64,000 bases of DNA from Achromobacter marplatensis (GTDB lineage Bacteria; Pseudomonadota; Gammaproteobacteria; Burkholderiales; Burkholderiaceae_B), in the NCBI RefSeq assembly GCF_002209535.1, contig NZ_NJIG01000005.1:431374-495373 (forward strand). Reading direction: 5' to 3'. Within the stretch, counting starts at the first letter, position 1. Each line of letters starts with the position of its first letter. The translations under genes were made by a program, and so were the position numbers. Of the stretch, positions 53,896 to 62,197 are shown piece by piece. The notes under the pieces were generated by a model that had not been told where the DNA came from, made no database searches, and was given only the letters and a program-made list of their open reading frames with translations.

Positions 53896-53910
53896 ATTAG
53901 CGGCACTAAT
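53896..53910. promoter_or_regulatory. LysR-type operator ATTAG-N5-CTAAT
   Basis: ATTAG-CGGCA-CTAAT is a perfect dyad with the T-N11-A core of LysR-family binding sites. It lies between the carbamoylase fusion (start 53799) and the divergent LysR gene (start 54036), an ideal place to control both. Confidence 0.7.
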
Positions 53911-54035
53911 CTCAGGCCAGACAGTCGCCGGGATCGGGCAACGCACAATTTGCTGCACCGCGATGACGTTTTTTTCGCACCGTCTCATGCCAATCCTGCA
54001 CCACGCTGGGGAATGGCACCCAACTAACGAAGCAG

Positions 54036-55046
54036 ATGATGAAGACGCGTTTCTCACCCTCTCTATTGACTTGGTTGCGCTGCTTCGAGGCCGTTGCGCG
54101 CTGCGGCAGCTTTACCCGTGCGGCGCAAGAACTTCACATCACCCAGGGTGCTGTCAGCCAGCAAATCAAGCAGCTTGAAGGTTGGCTTGAAGTGCCCGTG
54201 CTCCAGCGACTACCCCGGGAAGTCCTGCTTACCGCGGAAGGCGAACGATTGCATTGCGTGGTCAGCGATGCCTTTCGCTGCATGGATACGGTCATCGGTG
54301 AAATCCGCCAGGAACGCATGACCGCACCGATGGAAATGATTTGCGCGCCCTCGTTCGCCATGCGCTGGCTGATGCCCCGCATGGGAGACTTTTTTCGATG
54401 CCATCCTGACATACCCCTACGCGTGCAGGCCGAAGTGCAGCCCTTGGACGACAAGCACCCTCCTGGCAAACACATCGACGCCATGATTTGCTTCACGCCC
54501 GCGCAGACGGCTCCCGCCAAGGGCGTGGCAATGCTTGATGAATGGATCTTCCCCGTCGCCAGTCCGGAATTCCTGGCAGCGCACCCCGAAATCCTGACCC
54601 CTCAGGACCTGCGGCCGAACTTCCTGCTGCATGACGACTCTGCATGGGCGGGAGCACCCGCCCTGATCGAATGGCGCACCTGGCTGGAACATGCCGGCGT
54701 GGAGTTGCCGGACCTGCACCTGGGCCAACGCTTTAACTTGTCGCAATTGGCGGTGGGCTCGGCCATGACCGGGCAAGGCATCGCGATGGGACGCGCCGCG
54801 ATCGTTTTCGAAGACGTGCTGGCAGGCCGTTTGATCGATGTGTTCGGCATCTTCGCGCCGTCACCCGCTTCCTACTTCTTCGCGACCGCGCACCAGCCGT
54901 CCGAACAGATCGCCGCGCTGCAGGGGTGGATGCTTGCCGAAGCCGATGAATTCCGCCATCAACGCGATCAGCATTTCGCGCAGCATGCCGCGGTTACCCG
55001 CCAGACCCCGTCCATGCGATTGCAGATACTGAACAACCGCAGTTGA
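54036..55046 (+). CDS. LysR-family regulator (GcvA-like)
   Basis: 336 residues with helix-turn-helix GSFTRAAQELHITQGAVSQQIKQLEGWL and effector domain from about residue 95 (MEMICAPSFAMRWLMPRM). Adjacent ATGs at 54036 and 54039 are both possible starts. Divergent from the carbamoylase/ABC/M81 operon, with an ATTAG-N5-CTAAT dyad between them, so it is the probable substrate-responsive activator. About 30 residues longer at the C terminus than GcvA. Confidence 0.9.
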   Translation: MMKTRFSPSLLTWLRCFEAVARCGSFTRAAQELHITQGAVSQQIKQLEGWLEVPVLQRLPREVLLTAEGERLHCVVSDAFRCMDTVIGEIRQERMTAPMEMICAPSFAMRWLMPRMGDFFRCHPDIPLRVQAEVQPLDDKHPPGKHIDAMICFTPAQTAPAKGVAMLDEWIFPVASPEFLAAHPEILTPQDLRPNFLLHDDSAWAGAPALIEWRTWLEHAGVELPDLHLGQRFNLSQLAVGSAMTGQGIAMGRAAIVFEDVLAGRLIDVFGIFAPSPASYFFATAHQPSEQIAALQGWMLAEADEFRHQRDQHFAQHAAVTRQTPSMRLQILNNRS

Positions 55047-55108
55047 GGGGGTGCGCCGCTGGAAATGCGGTGCGCGTATGGCCAAGCCGTTGATTTATCT
55101 AGGAAACG

Positions 55109-55185
55109 TGGCGCGGCAGGAGGGGCTCGAACCCCCGACCCCGGGCTTAGAAGGCCCGTGCTCTATCCAGCTGAGCTACTGCCGC
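55109..55185 (-). tRNA. tRNA-Arg (TCT)
   Basis: The minus strand folds as a 77-nt tRNA: acceptor GCGGCAG pairs with CTGCCGC, the anticodon loop is CTTCTAA with TCT anticodon, the T-loop is GTTCGAG, discriminator is G, and CCA is encoded at 55111-55109. It sits between a LysR gene and an XRE-cupin gene. Confidence 0.97.
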
Positions 55186-55267
55186 GCAGTCTTTTGACGC
55201 CCCGGAAGAGACCCGGGCGCCGCATTTTACCTTGTTGCGGAAAAAGGTGGGCGGGGCGGATGCCGCC

Positions 55268-55852
55268 CTACTCTTCTTCGATATCCGCGTGCGTCGACAC
55301 CCAGAGGACGATCGCGTCGTCCTTGCTCAGGCTGATCACCCGGTGCCCCATGCGGCTGTCTATATAGAAGCTTTCGCCCGCCTTCAGCCGGGCCGGTTCG
55401 TAGAACTCGGTATACAGCTGCACCTCGCCTTCCAGCACATAGACGAATTCCTCGCCGCGGTGGCGGCTCCAGTCCTGGAATTCGTCGAACGAGCGCGCCT
55501 TGACCCGCGTATGGAACGGCATCATGCGCTTGTGCGACAACGCGGTGCACAGCAGGCGGTGGTCGTAATACGGGGTTTCGTACTGGCGCCCTTCGCCCTG
55601 GCGGCTGAGACTGCGGCGGCCGGTGCCCATGTGCGCGTCGGACGCCGTGAAGAGTTCGGCCACGTCCAGGTCCAGGCCGGCGGCAATCTTGATCAGGTTG
55701 TCATAGGTGGGCGACAGCAGGCTGTTCTCGATTTTAGACAGCGTGGACGCGGCGACGCCGGTGGCCGCCGCCGCCTGCTTCAATGTCCAAGCGCGCGCCT
55801 GGCGCAGGGCTCGCAGCCGTTGTGCCAATGCGCTCTGTTTGTTGCCTTGCAT
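55268..55852 (-). CDS. XRE-family regulator with C-terminal cupin domain
   Basis: 194 residues. Helix-turn-helix at about 8-65 (TLKQAAAATGVAASTLSKIE) and a cupin barrel at about 125-190 (HRGEEFVYVLEGEVQLYTEF). PuuR and related regulators share this layout and often control amine or amino-acid catabolic operons. It is the last gene, 13 nt after the FAD oxidase, in an operon encoding an amino-acid importer, so it probably senses that substrate or a product. Confidence 0.9.
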   Translation of the reverse strand: MQGNKQSALAQRLRALRQARAWTLKQAAAATGVAASTLSKIENSLLSPTYDNLIKIAAGLDLDVAELFTASDAHMGTGRRSLSRQGEGRQYETPYYDHRLLCTALSHKRMMPFHTRVKARSFDEFQDWSRHRGEEFVYVLEGEVQLYTEFYEPARLKAGESFYIDSRMGHRVISLSKDDAIVLWVSTHADIEEE

Positions 55853-55865
55853 CCTGTGTACCTTG

Positions 55866-57158
55866 TCATGCCCGCGTTGTGCGCTCCCGCCACCAGTCGC
55901 GCGCCTGGTAAGACCAATAGGTCAGTTGAACCGCTGCCGTGCCCAGGCTGCCCCCGTTCCATGCCAGTCCGAAGGGTTCGAACAGCTTGTAGCGCTGGGT
56001 GTCGCCCGTGATCCCTTCGGCCACGACGCGCCCGCCGATCGACGTGGTGTTCATGCCGTGGCCGCCGAACGCCGTGCAATACCACACGTCCGGCGCCAAC
56101 AGGCCGATCTGCGGCATCAGGTGCCGGGCGTAGGCCATGCGCCCCGACCATGCGGTCTCGACGCGCAGCCCCTGCAATTGAGGGTAGACGGACAGCAATT
56201 CGCGGCGCAGGGACTCGGCCAGATCGGGCGGGTCGTCGACTCGGGTGGTGATTCTACTGCCCCAGCCGATGCGCCCGCCATCCAGCACCCGGTAATAGTT
56301 GCCGGCGCGCCGGTCGTCGCCGATGGCCGCGGTGCTGCGGATGGCCTCCCGCACCCGGTCGCCCAGGGGTTCGGTCAGCATGATGTAGGTAGCGATGGGC
56401 AGCATCGCCCGACGCAGCGCCGGCACGACGTCGCCCGTGTAGCCGCCGGTGGCCAGCACGACGGTGCTGGCGTCGACCTGCCCGCGCTCGGTCTGCAGGT
56501 GTTTGACCGCGCCGTTCAGGGCGGCGCCGATGACCGGGGAATCTTCATGGATGCGTACGCCCAGCCGGGCGCATTCGCGGGCCAGCGCCCGCGCGTAGTT
56601 CAGCGGATGAAAATGGAACGAGGCGGGGTCTTCGACACCCTGGTGGTAGACGTCCGACACCAGGCGCTCGCGCACCTGGCTGCGCGTCAGGAAGCGCACG
56701 TCGCGGCCGAAGTCGCGGCGCTGGCCATCGCACCACTGGTTCAGCGCATCGGTCGCTTCATAGCGCACCACCCGCAGGCGGCCGTCGACCTTGTGCGCGT
56801 CGGCGATGGCCAGGCTGCGGATATTGTCGCGGATGATCTCCACGCCTTCCATGGACAGCCGGTACAGCTGCCGATAATGGTCTTCGCTGACGTGCTTTTT
56901 GATGGCGTCGGCGCCGGCCGAGAACGCCGGCGAGACCGATCCGCCGTTGCGGCCCGACGCGCCCCACGCGACGCGCTTGCCTTCCAGCAAGGTGACGTTG
57001 CGCCCGCGGCGAGCCAGTTCCAGCGCGGTGGACAGCCCGGCCAGGCCGGCACCGACCACGCAGACGTCCGTGTTGCAGGCGCCCGCCAGCGGCGGATAGT
57101 AGGTCGCGCTGTCTGACAGCGTGCGCTTGTAATAGGTGTCGATGTACTCGGAGGCCAT
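55866..57158 (-). CDS. FAD-dependent amine/amino-acid oxidase (DAO family; AmaA/PuuB-like)
   Basis: 430 residues. VCVVGAGLAGLSTALELARRG is the FAD dinucleotide fold, WGASGRNGG the second flavin contact, and FGGHGMNTTSIGG the C-terminal flavin loop. The family includes gamma-glutamylputrescine oxidase (PuuB) and L-pipecolate oxidase (AmaA). The divergent ALDH7-type gene favours pipecolate or a similar cyclic or omega-amino substrate. ATG at 57158; the GTG-like extension upstream overlaps the permease end. Confidence 0.88.
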   Translation of the reverse strand: MASEYIDTYYKRTLSDSATYYPPLAGACNTDVCVVGAGLAGLSTALELARRGRNVTLLEGKRVAWGASGRNGGSVSPAFSAGADAIKKHVSEDHYRQLYRLSMEGVEIIRDNIRSLAIADAHKVDGRLRVVRYEATDALNQWCDGQRRDFGRDVRFLTRSQVRERLVSDVYHQGVEDPASFHFHPLNYARALARECARLGVRIHEDSPVIGAALNGAVKHLQTERGQVDASTVVLATGGYTGDVVPALRRAMLPIATYIMLTEPLGDRVREAIRSTAAIGDDRRAGNYYRVLDGGRIGWGSRITTRVDDPPDLAESLRRELLSVYPQLQGLRVETAWSGRMAYARHLMPQIGLLAPDVWYCTAFGGHGMNTTSIGGRVVAEGITGDTQRYKLFEPFGLAWNGGSLGTAAVQLTYWSYQARDWWRERTTRA

Positions 57159-57174
57159 GCCGGTGGGGTCCGTG

Positions 57175-57864
57175 TCAGTGCAGGCTTGCGCCCTGCAAAC
57201 CACCCGTCAAGCGCTTTTCCAGCCAGTTGGCCAGGCGCAGCAACGGGTAGCAGTAGATGAAATAGATGGCGGCGATCATGCCGTAGATGAACAGCGATTT
57301 AGCCGGGAACGTGATGATGAACACCTCGCCTTGCCGGGTCAGTTCCGTGATGCCGACCACCGACAGGATGGCAGTGCTTTTGATCAGCATGACGTAGACG
57401 CCGCTCATGGGCTGCACGATCAGGCGCATGGCCTGCGGCAGGATGACCAGCCGCAGGATCTGCAGGGGTCGCAGGCCCAGTGTCATGGCGCCTTCCGTCT
57501 GGCCTCGCGGCACGGACTGGATGGCGCCCATGACGATCTCCGCCACGTAGCAGGACGTGTACACGGACAGTGACACGAAGGCCGCGGTACCAGAATCCCA
57601 ATGCAGCAGTTCGATGCCGGAACTGGGCAGCACGAAGTAGAAGATATAGAGCTGCACCAGGAACGGCGTGCCGCGCAGGATATGAATGTACAGGCCGAGT
57701 AACTGGTGGATGGCGCGGATGCGGTAGCTGCGGATCACGCCAATCACGAAGCCCAACAGCGAGCCCGCGATAATGGCCACGAACGAGATCTTCAGCGTCT
57801 CCCAGAAGCCTTTCAGCAAGAAAGGCAGCACGACGCCGGCGGTGGAAAGATAGGAATCCAGCAT
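57175..57864 (-). CDS. polar amino-acid ABC transporter permease
   Basis: 229 residues. HisM/GlnP-type: five membrane helices, with the EAA loop GAIQSVPRGQTEGAMTLGL joining the ATPase. The segment HILRGTPFLVQLYIFYF is the standard family signature. It begins two bases after the stop of the other permease, indicating coupled expression. Pairs with that permease as the membrane unit. Confidence 0.92.
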   Translation of the reverse strand: MLDSYLSTAGVVLPFLLKGFWETLKISFVAIIAGSLLGFVIGVIRSYRIRAIHQLLGLYIHILRGTPFLVQLYIFYFVLPSSGIELLHWDSGTAAFVSLSVYTSCYVAEIVMGAIQSVPRGQTEGAMTLGLRPLQILRLVILPQAMRLIVQPMSGVYVMLIKSTAILSVVGITELTRQGEVFIITFPAKSLFIYGMIAAIYFIYCYPLLRLANWLEKRLTGGLQGASLH

Positions 57865-57866
57865 GC

Positions 57867-58559
57867 TTACCTCGCGTTCCAGGCCGGACCCGCCAGCCAG
57901 AGGCTCACGCCTCGGGACAACAACAGCATGACGCCGTAGATGAGCAGATAGCCCGCGGCGATGGTCAGGAAGCTCTCGTTGGGCACGATGCGGTCGCTGT
58001 TCATCTGCACGCCGGCTGCCACCAGTTCGAACACGGTGATCAGCGACAGCAGCGAGGTGTCCTTGATCAGCACGGCGGTCTGGCCCAGCAAGGGCGGCAG
58101 CGTATTGACGAAGGCCTGCGGCAACACCACGTAGCGCAGCCGCTGCTGATAGTTCATGCCGCAGGCCTTGGCGCCTTCGATCTGGCCGCGCGGCACGGAC
58201 TCGATGCCCACGCGGATGATTTCGCTCATGTAGGCGGCGTGGTGCAGGGTCATCGCCAGGATGCCCAGCACCATCTCGCTCCAGCCCTTGGCGCCCGGGA
58301 TAAGCATGGGCACGGAGTAATAGACCAGGTAGATCTGCACCAGCAACGGGGTAGACCGGATGAATTGCACGTAGGCCGCCACGGGGCGCCAGATGGCCGC
58401 TTTGGACGACATGTGCAGAAGCGCCAGCGGCACACCGGCCAACACCGACAGCACAAGGCTTGCGCCCGCGGCGATCAGCGTGTTGGCCAGGCCGGTGGCG
58501 AATTGGCCCGTGTACTGGCTGACGATGCGCCAGTTGTAGTAATCGATCAGCCAGTCCAT
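57867..58559 (-). CDS. polar amino-acid ABC transporter permease
   Basis: 230 residues with the same five-helix HisQM architecture: QFIRSTPLLVQIYLVYY and the EAA loop GIESVPRGQIEGAKACGM. It is clearly a paralogue of the permease at 57175-57864, with which it should form the heterodimer. Follows the binding-protein gene by about 70 nt. Confidence 0.92.
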   Translation of the reverse strand: MDWLIDYYNWRIVSQYTGQFATGLANTLIAAGASLVLSVLAGVPLALLHMSSKAAIWRPVAAYVQFIRSTPLLVQIYLVYYSVPMLIPGAKGWSEMVLGILAMTLHHAAYMSEIIRVGIESVPRGQIEGAKACGMNYQQRLRYVVLPQAFVNTLPPLLGQTAVLIKDTSLLSLITVFELVAAGVQMNSDRIVPNESFLTIAAGYLLIYGVMLLLSRGVSLWLAGPAWNAR

Positions 58560-58630
58560 GGGCGGTCCGGTCTCCCCGTAGCGATGCTAGAGCCTGTTGA
58601 CACTAAGAAGCCTTGCGCAGGCCCAAGTGA

Positions 58631-59422
58631 TTAATGGTCTTTCTTCCAGTCGGTGGAGTACCAGTACTTCACCTGCTCGGGCAGCGTGTTGTCCGCGGTC
58701 TTCAGCGTTTGCCAGTTGTCCAGCCAGAACTTCAGGCGGAAAGCGTTGGGGCCGACGGCAAAGGCCAGCGGTTCGCGCACCATCACGCCGTCCAGCACGC
58801 GCAGGTTGCCGAAGTCGACCAGGAACTGGTTGGCGGTGGACATGGACATGATGCCGGCGTCCAGGCGGCCGCTGGACAGGGCCTGGCCGACCGGGGCGCT
58901 GCCGCCCGAAAACTCTTTCATGGTGGCCTTGGGCAGCATCTTCTTGCCCACTTCGGCGTAGGTGCTGGCGCCCAGCACGCCGACGTTCACACCCGCCTTG
59001 TCCAGTTCCTCGTACGACTTGTACGGGGAATCCTTGGGCACGACGGCCACGGTTTCGGCATAGAACATCGGCGCCGAGAACAGCACCTGGGCCGCGCGCT
59101 GCGGCGTGGGCGTCATGTCGGCTGCCACCATGTCGGCCTTGCCCGACAGCAGCGCGGGCAACAGGCCCTTCCATTCATAGTCTTGCAGGACCAGCTTCAC
59201 GCCCAGGTCGTCGGCCATGCGCTTGGCCACTTCCACCGCCAGGCCCGTGCGATTGCCCGTCTTGTCCATGAAGCTCATCAGCGGCCCCGAGGTCTGCACC
59301 GCCACGCGCAGTTCGCCCCGCTTGATGATGTCGCCCAGTTCATCGGCTTGCGCCGGCAGCGCCACGGTGGCGGCCGCCAGGGCGACGCTGGCCACGCCCA
59401 GCCATTGTTTGATTTTCAGCAT
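58631..59422 (-). CDS. polar amino-acid ABC transporter substrate-binding protein
   Basis: 263 residues. Signal peptide ending at LPAQADE, then the family-3 binding fold: LRVAVQTSGPLMSFMDKTG, GLAVEVAKRMADDLG and KADMVAADMTPTPQR. ATG at 59422; the much longer frame upstream overlaps the ATPase gene and is rejected. Binds an amino acid or amine in the periplasm, probably the substrate of the FAD oxidase encoded downstream. Confidence 0.92.
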   Translation of the reverse strand: MLKIKQWLGVASVALAAATVALPAQADELGDIIKRGELRVAVQTSGPLMSFMDKTGNRTGLAVEVAKRMADDLGVKLVLQDYEWKGLLPALLSGKADMVAADMTPTPQRAAQVLFSAPMFYAETVAVVPKDSPYKSYEELDKAGVNVGVLGASTYAEVGKKMLPKATMKEFSGGSAPVGQALSSGRLDAGIMSMSTANQFLVDFGNLRVLDGVMVREPLAFAVGPNAFRLKFWLDNWQTLKTADNTLPEQVKYWYSTDWKKDH

Positions 59423-59528
59423 TTCAATATCCCCTAGAGGTGGATGAAACCTTGTCATTCCGGGCAAAGCATGTGGTGTTGCCGCAAGGCCGGCAGCGCC
59501 CGGATTTAGCCGGACCGGCTTGCTTGGA

Positions 59529-60278
59529 CTACAAAATCTTTTCCAGGAAGGCGCGCGTGCGCGGCTCTTTCGGATGACAGAACACCTCGTCGGGCGTGCC
59601 CATTTCCACGATGCGGCCCGCATCCATGAAGAGCGCCCGGTCGCCGACGTCGCGCGCGAAGCCCATTTCGTGCGTCACGACGGCCATCGTCATGCCGTCG
59701 CGCGCCAGGCCGCGCATCAGTTCCAGGATGCCGCCCACGGTTTCAGGGTCGAGCGCGGACGTTGCTTCGTCGAACAGCATCAATTTGGGGTCCATGGCCA
59801 GCGCGCGGGCAATCGCCACGCGCTGCTGCTGGCCGCCGGACAATTGGCTGGGATAGCGCTCGCCGTAATCCCCCATGCCGACACGGCCCAGCAGGTCGCG
59901 GGCGTAGCGTTCGGCGTCGGCGCGGCTGCGCCCGCGGACCACGCGCTGGGGTAGCGCAACGTTGTCCAGCGCAGTACGGTGTTGGAACAGGTTGAAGTGC
60001 TGGAACACCATGCCGACCTCAGTGCGCCACCGATTGACGTCGGTGGCGGGATCTGTCAGCGACACGCCGTCCACGCGGATGATGCCGCTGTCGATGCTTT
60101 CCAGGCCGTTCAGCGTGCGTAGCAAGGTGCTCTTGCCGGAGCCGGAAGGCCCGACCACCACCATGACCTCGCCCCGGTTCAGCTGGCAATCGACGCCGTC
60201 CAGCGCCCGATGCGGCGGCTGGCCGTCGCGCTGGAAGGTTTTGGTGACTGCTTGGACATCAAGTAAAGCGTCTGCCAC
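59529..60278 (-). CDS. polar amino-acid ABC transporter ATP-binding protein
   Basis: 249 residues. Walker [10 protein letters not shown] near residue 45, Q-loop [16 protein letters not shown], signature [15 protein letters not shown] and Walker [15 protein letters not shown]. Typical HisP/GlnQ. No ATG is present; GTG at 60278 after GGGGTGC is the start. First gene of the importer - oxidase - regulator operon, divergent from the aldehyde dehydrogenase. Confidence 0.92.
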   Translation of the reverse strand: MADALLDVQAVTKTFQRDGQPPHRALDGVDCQLNRGEVMVVVGPSGSGKSTLLRTLNGLESIDSGIIRVDGVSLTDPATDVNRWRTEVGMVFQHFNLFQHRTALDNVALPQRVVRGRSRADAERYARDLLGRVGMGDYGERYPSQLSGGQQQRVAIARALAMDPKLMLFDEATSALDPETVGGILELMRGLARDGMTMAVVTHEMGFARDVGDRALFMDAGRIVEMGTPDEVFCHPKEPRTRAFLEKIL

Positions 60279-60339
60279 TGATGCACCCCGAAAGAGGTTT
60301 TCCAAGCCGGCCCGGGGCGGCCTCCCGAGGGAAGCGGCG

Positions 60340-60354
60340 CTTAAGCCGGTTAAG
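60340..60354. promoter_or_regulatory. inverted repeat CTTAA-N5-TTAAG, putative operator
   Basis: A perfect dyad (60340-60344, 60350-60354) in the divergent promoter between the ABC ATPase gene and the aldehyde dehydrogenase gene. Another CTTAAG lies near 60430. A plausible site for the XRE-cupin regulator of this operon, but untested. Confidence 0.4.
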
Positions 60355-60473
60355 AAAAAAAAGTTTCGCAATTCACGCTGGAGTTTCGTATAGTAAATTT
60401 TTTTCCAGAATCGCCACTTAGGCATAACCCTTAAGCGAAGACATGGGCTTCGCTGGCAATCCAAGGAACCGGC

Positions 60474-61976
60474 ATGGACACCCCCCAAGACATCCTGCGC
60501 GCGCTCGGCCTGAACGCGGCCGCGCTTACCGGCGGCACGCTGACCGCACGCAGCCCGATCGACGGCGCCGAACTGGCCCAGGTGCACGAACACACGGTGG
60601 CGCAAGCCCATTCGGCCATCACCCGTGCGCGTCAGGCCAGCCTGGCGTGGCGCGACGTGCCGGCGCCGCGCCGGGGGGAACTGATCCGCCTGCTGGGCGA
60701 AACGCTGCGCGAGAACAAGACCGCGCTGGGCCGGCTGGTCAGCCTGGAAGCCGGCAAGATCGTGGCGGAAGGCGAAGGCGAAGTGCAGGAAATGATCGAC
60801 ATCTGCGACTTCGCCGTCGGCCTGTCGCGCCAGCTGTATGGCCTGACCATCGCGTCCGAGCGCCCCGGCCACCGCATGATGGAAACGTGGCATCCGCTGG
60901 GCGTGATCGGCGTCATCAGCGCCTTCAACTTCCCCGTGGCGGTGTGGTCCTGGAACGCCGCACTGGCCATCGTCTGCGGCAATGCCGTGGTGTGGAAGCC
61001 GTCGGAAAAGACCCCGCTGACCGCCCTGGCCTGCCAGGCGCTCTTCGCCCAGGCGATGCAGCGCTTCGGCGACGCGCCCGCCGGCCTGTCAGAAGTGCTG
61101 ATCGGCGGCCGTGAAGTCGGCGAAGCGCTGGTGGATTCGCACACGGTGGCGCTGGTCTCGGCCACAGGTTCCACCCGCATGGGCCGCCAGGTGGGCCCGC
61201 GCGTGGCGCAACGCTTCGGCCGCGTGCTGCTGGAACTGGGCGGCAACAACGCCATCATCGTCGGCCCCACCGCCGACCTGGACATGGCCGCGCGCGGCAT
61301 CGTCTTCGGCGCGATCGGCACGGCCGGCCAACGCTGCACCACCACGCGCCGCCTGATCGTGCATGAAAGCGTCGCCGACGCACTGGTCCAACGCCTGCAC
61401 AAGGCCTACGCCAGCGCCCCCATCGGCAACCCGCTGGACAGCGGCAACCTGGTCGGCCCGCTGATCGACCGCGTGTCGTTCGACGCCATGCAAGACGCCT
61501 TGAAGGCCGCGCGCGAGCAAGGCGGCAAGGTCACTGGCGGCGAACGCGTGCTGGCCGATGAATACCCCAACGCCTGGTACGTGCGCCCGGCCATCGCCGA
61601 AATGCCCGGCCAGACGGACGTCGTCTGCCACGAGACCTTCGCACCCATCCTGTACGTGATGCGCTACAAGGAATTCACCGATGCGCTGGCGCTGCAGAAC
61701 GGCGTGCCGCAAGGCCTGTCGTCGGCCATTTTCACCAATGACCTGCGCGAAGCCGAGACCTTCCTGTCGGCATCGGGCTCGGACTGCGGCATCGCCAACG
61801 TCAACATCGGCACCTCCGGCGCGGAAATCGGCGGCGCCTTCGGTGGCGAAAAAGAGACGGGCGGCGGCCGCGAATCGGGTTCCGACGCCTGGCGCAACTA
61901 CATGCGCCGCGCGACCAACACCATCAACTATTCGCGCAACCTGCCGCTGGCGCAGGGCATCAAGTTCGGCGAATAA
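60474..61976 (+). CDS. ALDH7-type aldehyde dehydrogenase (AmaB-like)
   Basis: 500 residues. NAD-binding [18 protein letters not shown]; general base E254 in [10 protein letters not shown]; nucleophile C288 in [12 protein letters not shown]. The C-terminal [20 protein letters not shown] is a hallmark of ALDH7A/AmaB, which oxidises alpha-aminoadipate semialdehyde (open form of piperideine-6-carboxylate) in lysine and pipecolate breakdown. AAGGAA precedes the ATG. Divergent from the FAD-oxidase/importer operon, matching the amaA-amaB pairing known in Pseudomonas. A long hairpin follows the stop. Confidence 0.92.
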   Translation: MDTPQDILRALGLNAAALTGGTLTARSPIDGAELAQVHEHTVAQAHSAITRARQASLAWRDVPAPRRGELIRLLGETLRENKTALGRLVSLEAGKIVAEGEGEVQEMIDICDFAVGLSRQLYGLTIASERPGHRMMETWHPLGVIGVISAFNFPVAVWSWNAALAIVCGNAVVWKPSEKTPLTALACQALFAQAMQRFGDAPAGLSEVLIGGREVGEALVDSHTVALVSATGSTRMGRQVGPRVAQRFGRVLLELGGNNAIIVGPTADLDMAARGIVFGAIGTAGQRCTTTRRLIVHESVADALVQRLHKAYASAPIGNPLDSGNLVGPLIDRVSFDAMQDALKAAREQGGKVTGGERVLADEYPNAWYVRPAIAEMPGQTDVVCHETFAPILYVMRYKEFTDALALQNGVPQGLSSAIFTNDLREAETFLSASGSDCGIANVNIGTSGAEIGGAFGGEKETGGGRESGSDAWRNYMRRATNTINYSRNLPLAQGIKFGE

Positions 61977-61995
61977 GCCCCGCAAGGCTTGAAAT

Positions 61996-62035
61996 ACAAG
62001 GCCCCGCGCATTGTCGACAATGCACGGGGCCTTGT
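61996..62035 (+). terminator. long hairpin after the aldehyde dehydrogenase
   Basis: ACAAGGCCCCG / CGGGGCCTTGT (61996-62006, 62025-62035) enclose a perfect 16-bp palindrome GCATTGTCGACAATGC (62008-62023), giving one nearly continuous 40-nt hairpin with a single C/A mismatch. It begins 19 nt after the stop codon. No T tract follows, so it may act as an mRNA 3'-end stabiliser rather than a classical terminator. Confidence 0.6.
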
Positions 62036-62197
62036 CGCATGCGCGGCGGATAGAGCGGTGCCCGCGCCGCATGCCATGCCATCACCTTCTGATTAACACC
62101 CGTTTATTACACCCTCTACATCCGATAAGCCTGCCTTACAAACAGTTTCGGCGCGCGATGCTACATTGCCTCGTCACAAGAAAAACACATTGCGCCC

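Noticed and set aside
55186..55260. Promoter for tRNA-Arg
   Set aside because: A TAAAAT-like -10 is visible on the minus strand but no convincing -35 at the right distance, so it was not listed.
60279..60893. Upstream continuation of the ABC ATPase frame into the aldehyde dehydrogenase gene
   Set aside because: It is antisense to a fully conserved dehydrogenase, and the ATPase family N terminus begins at the GTG at 60278.
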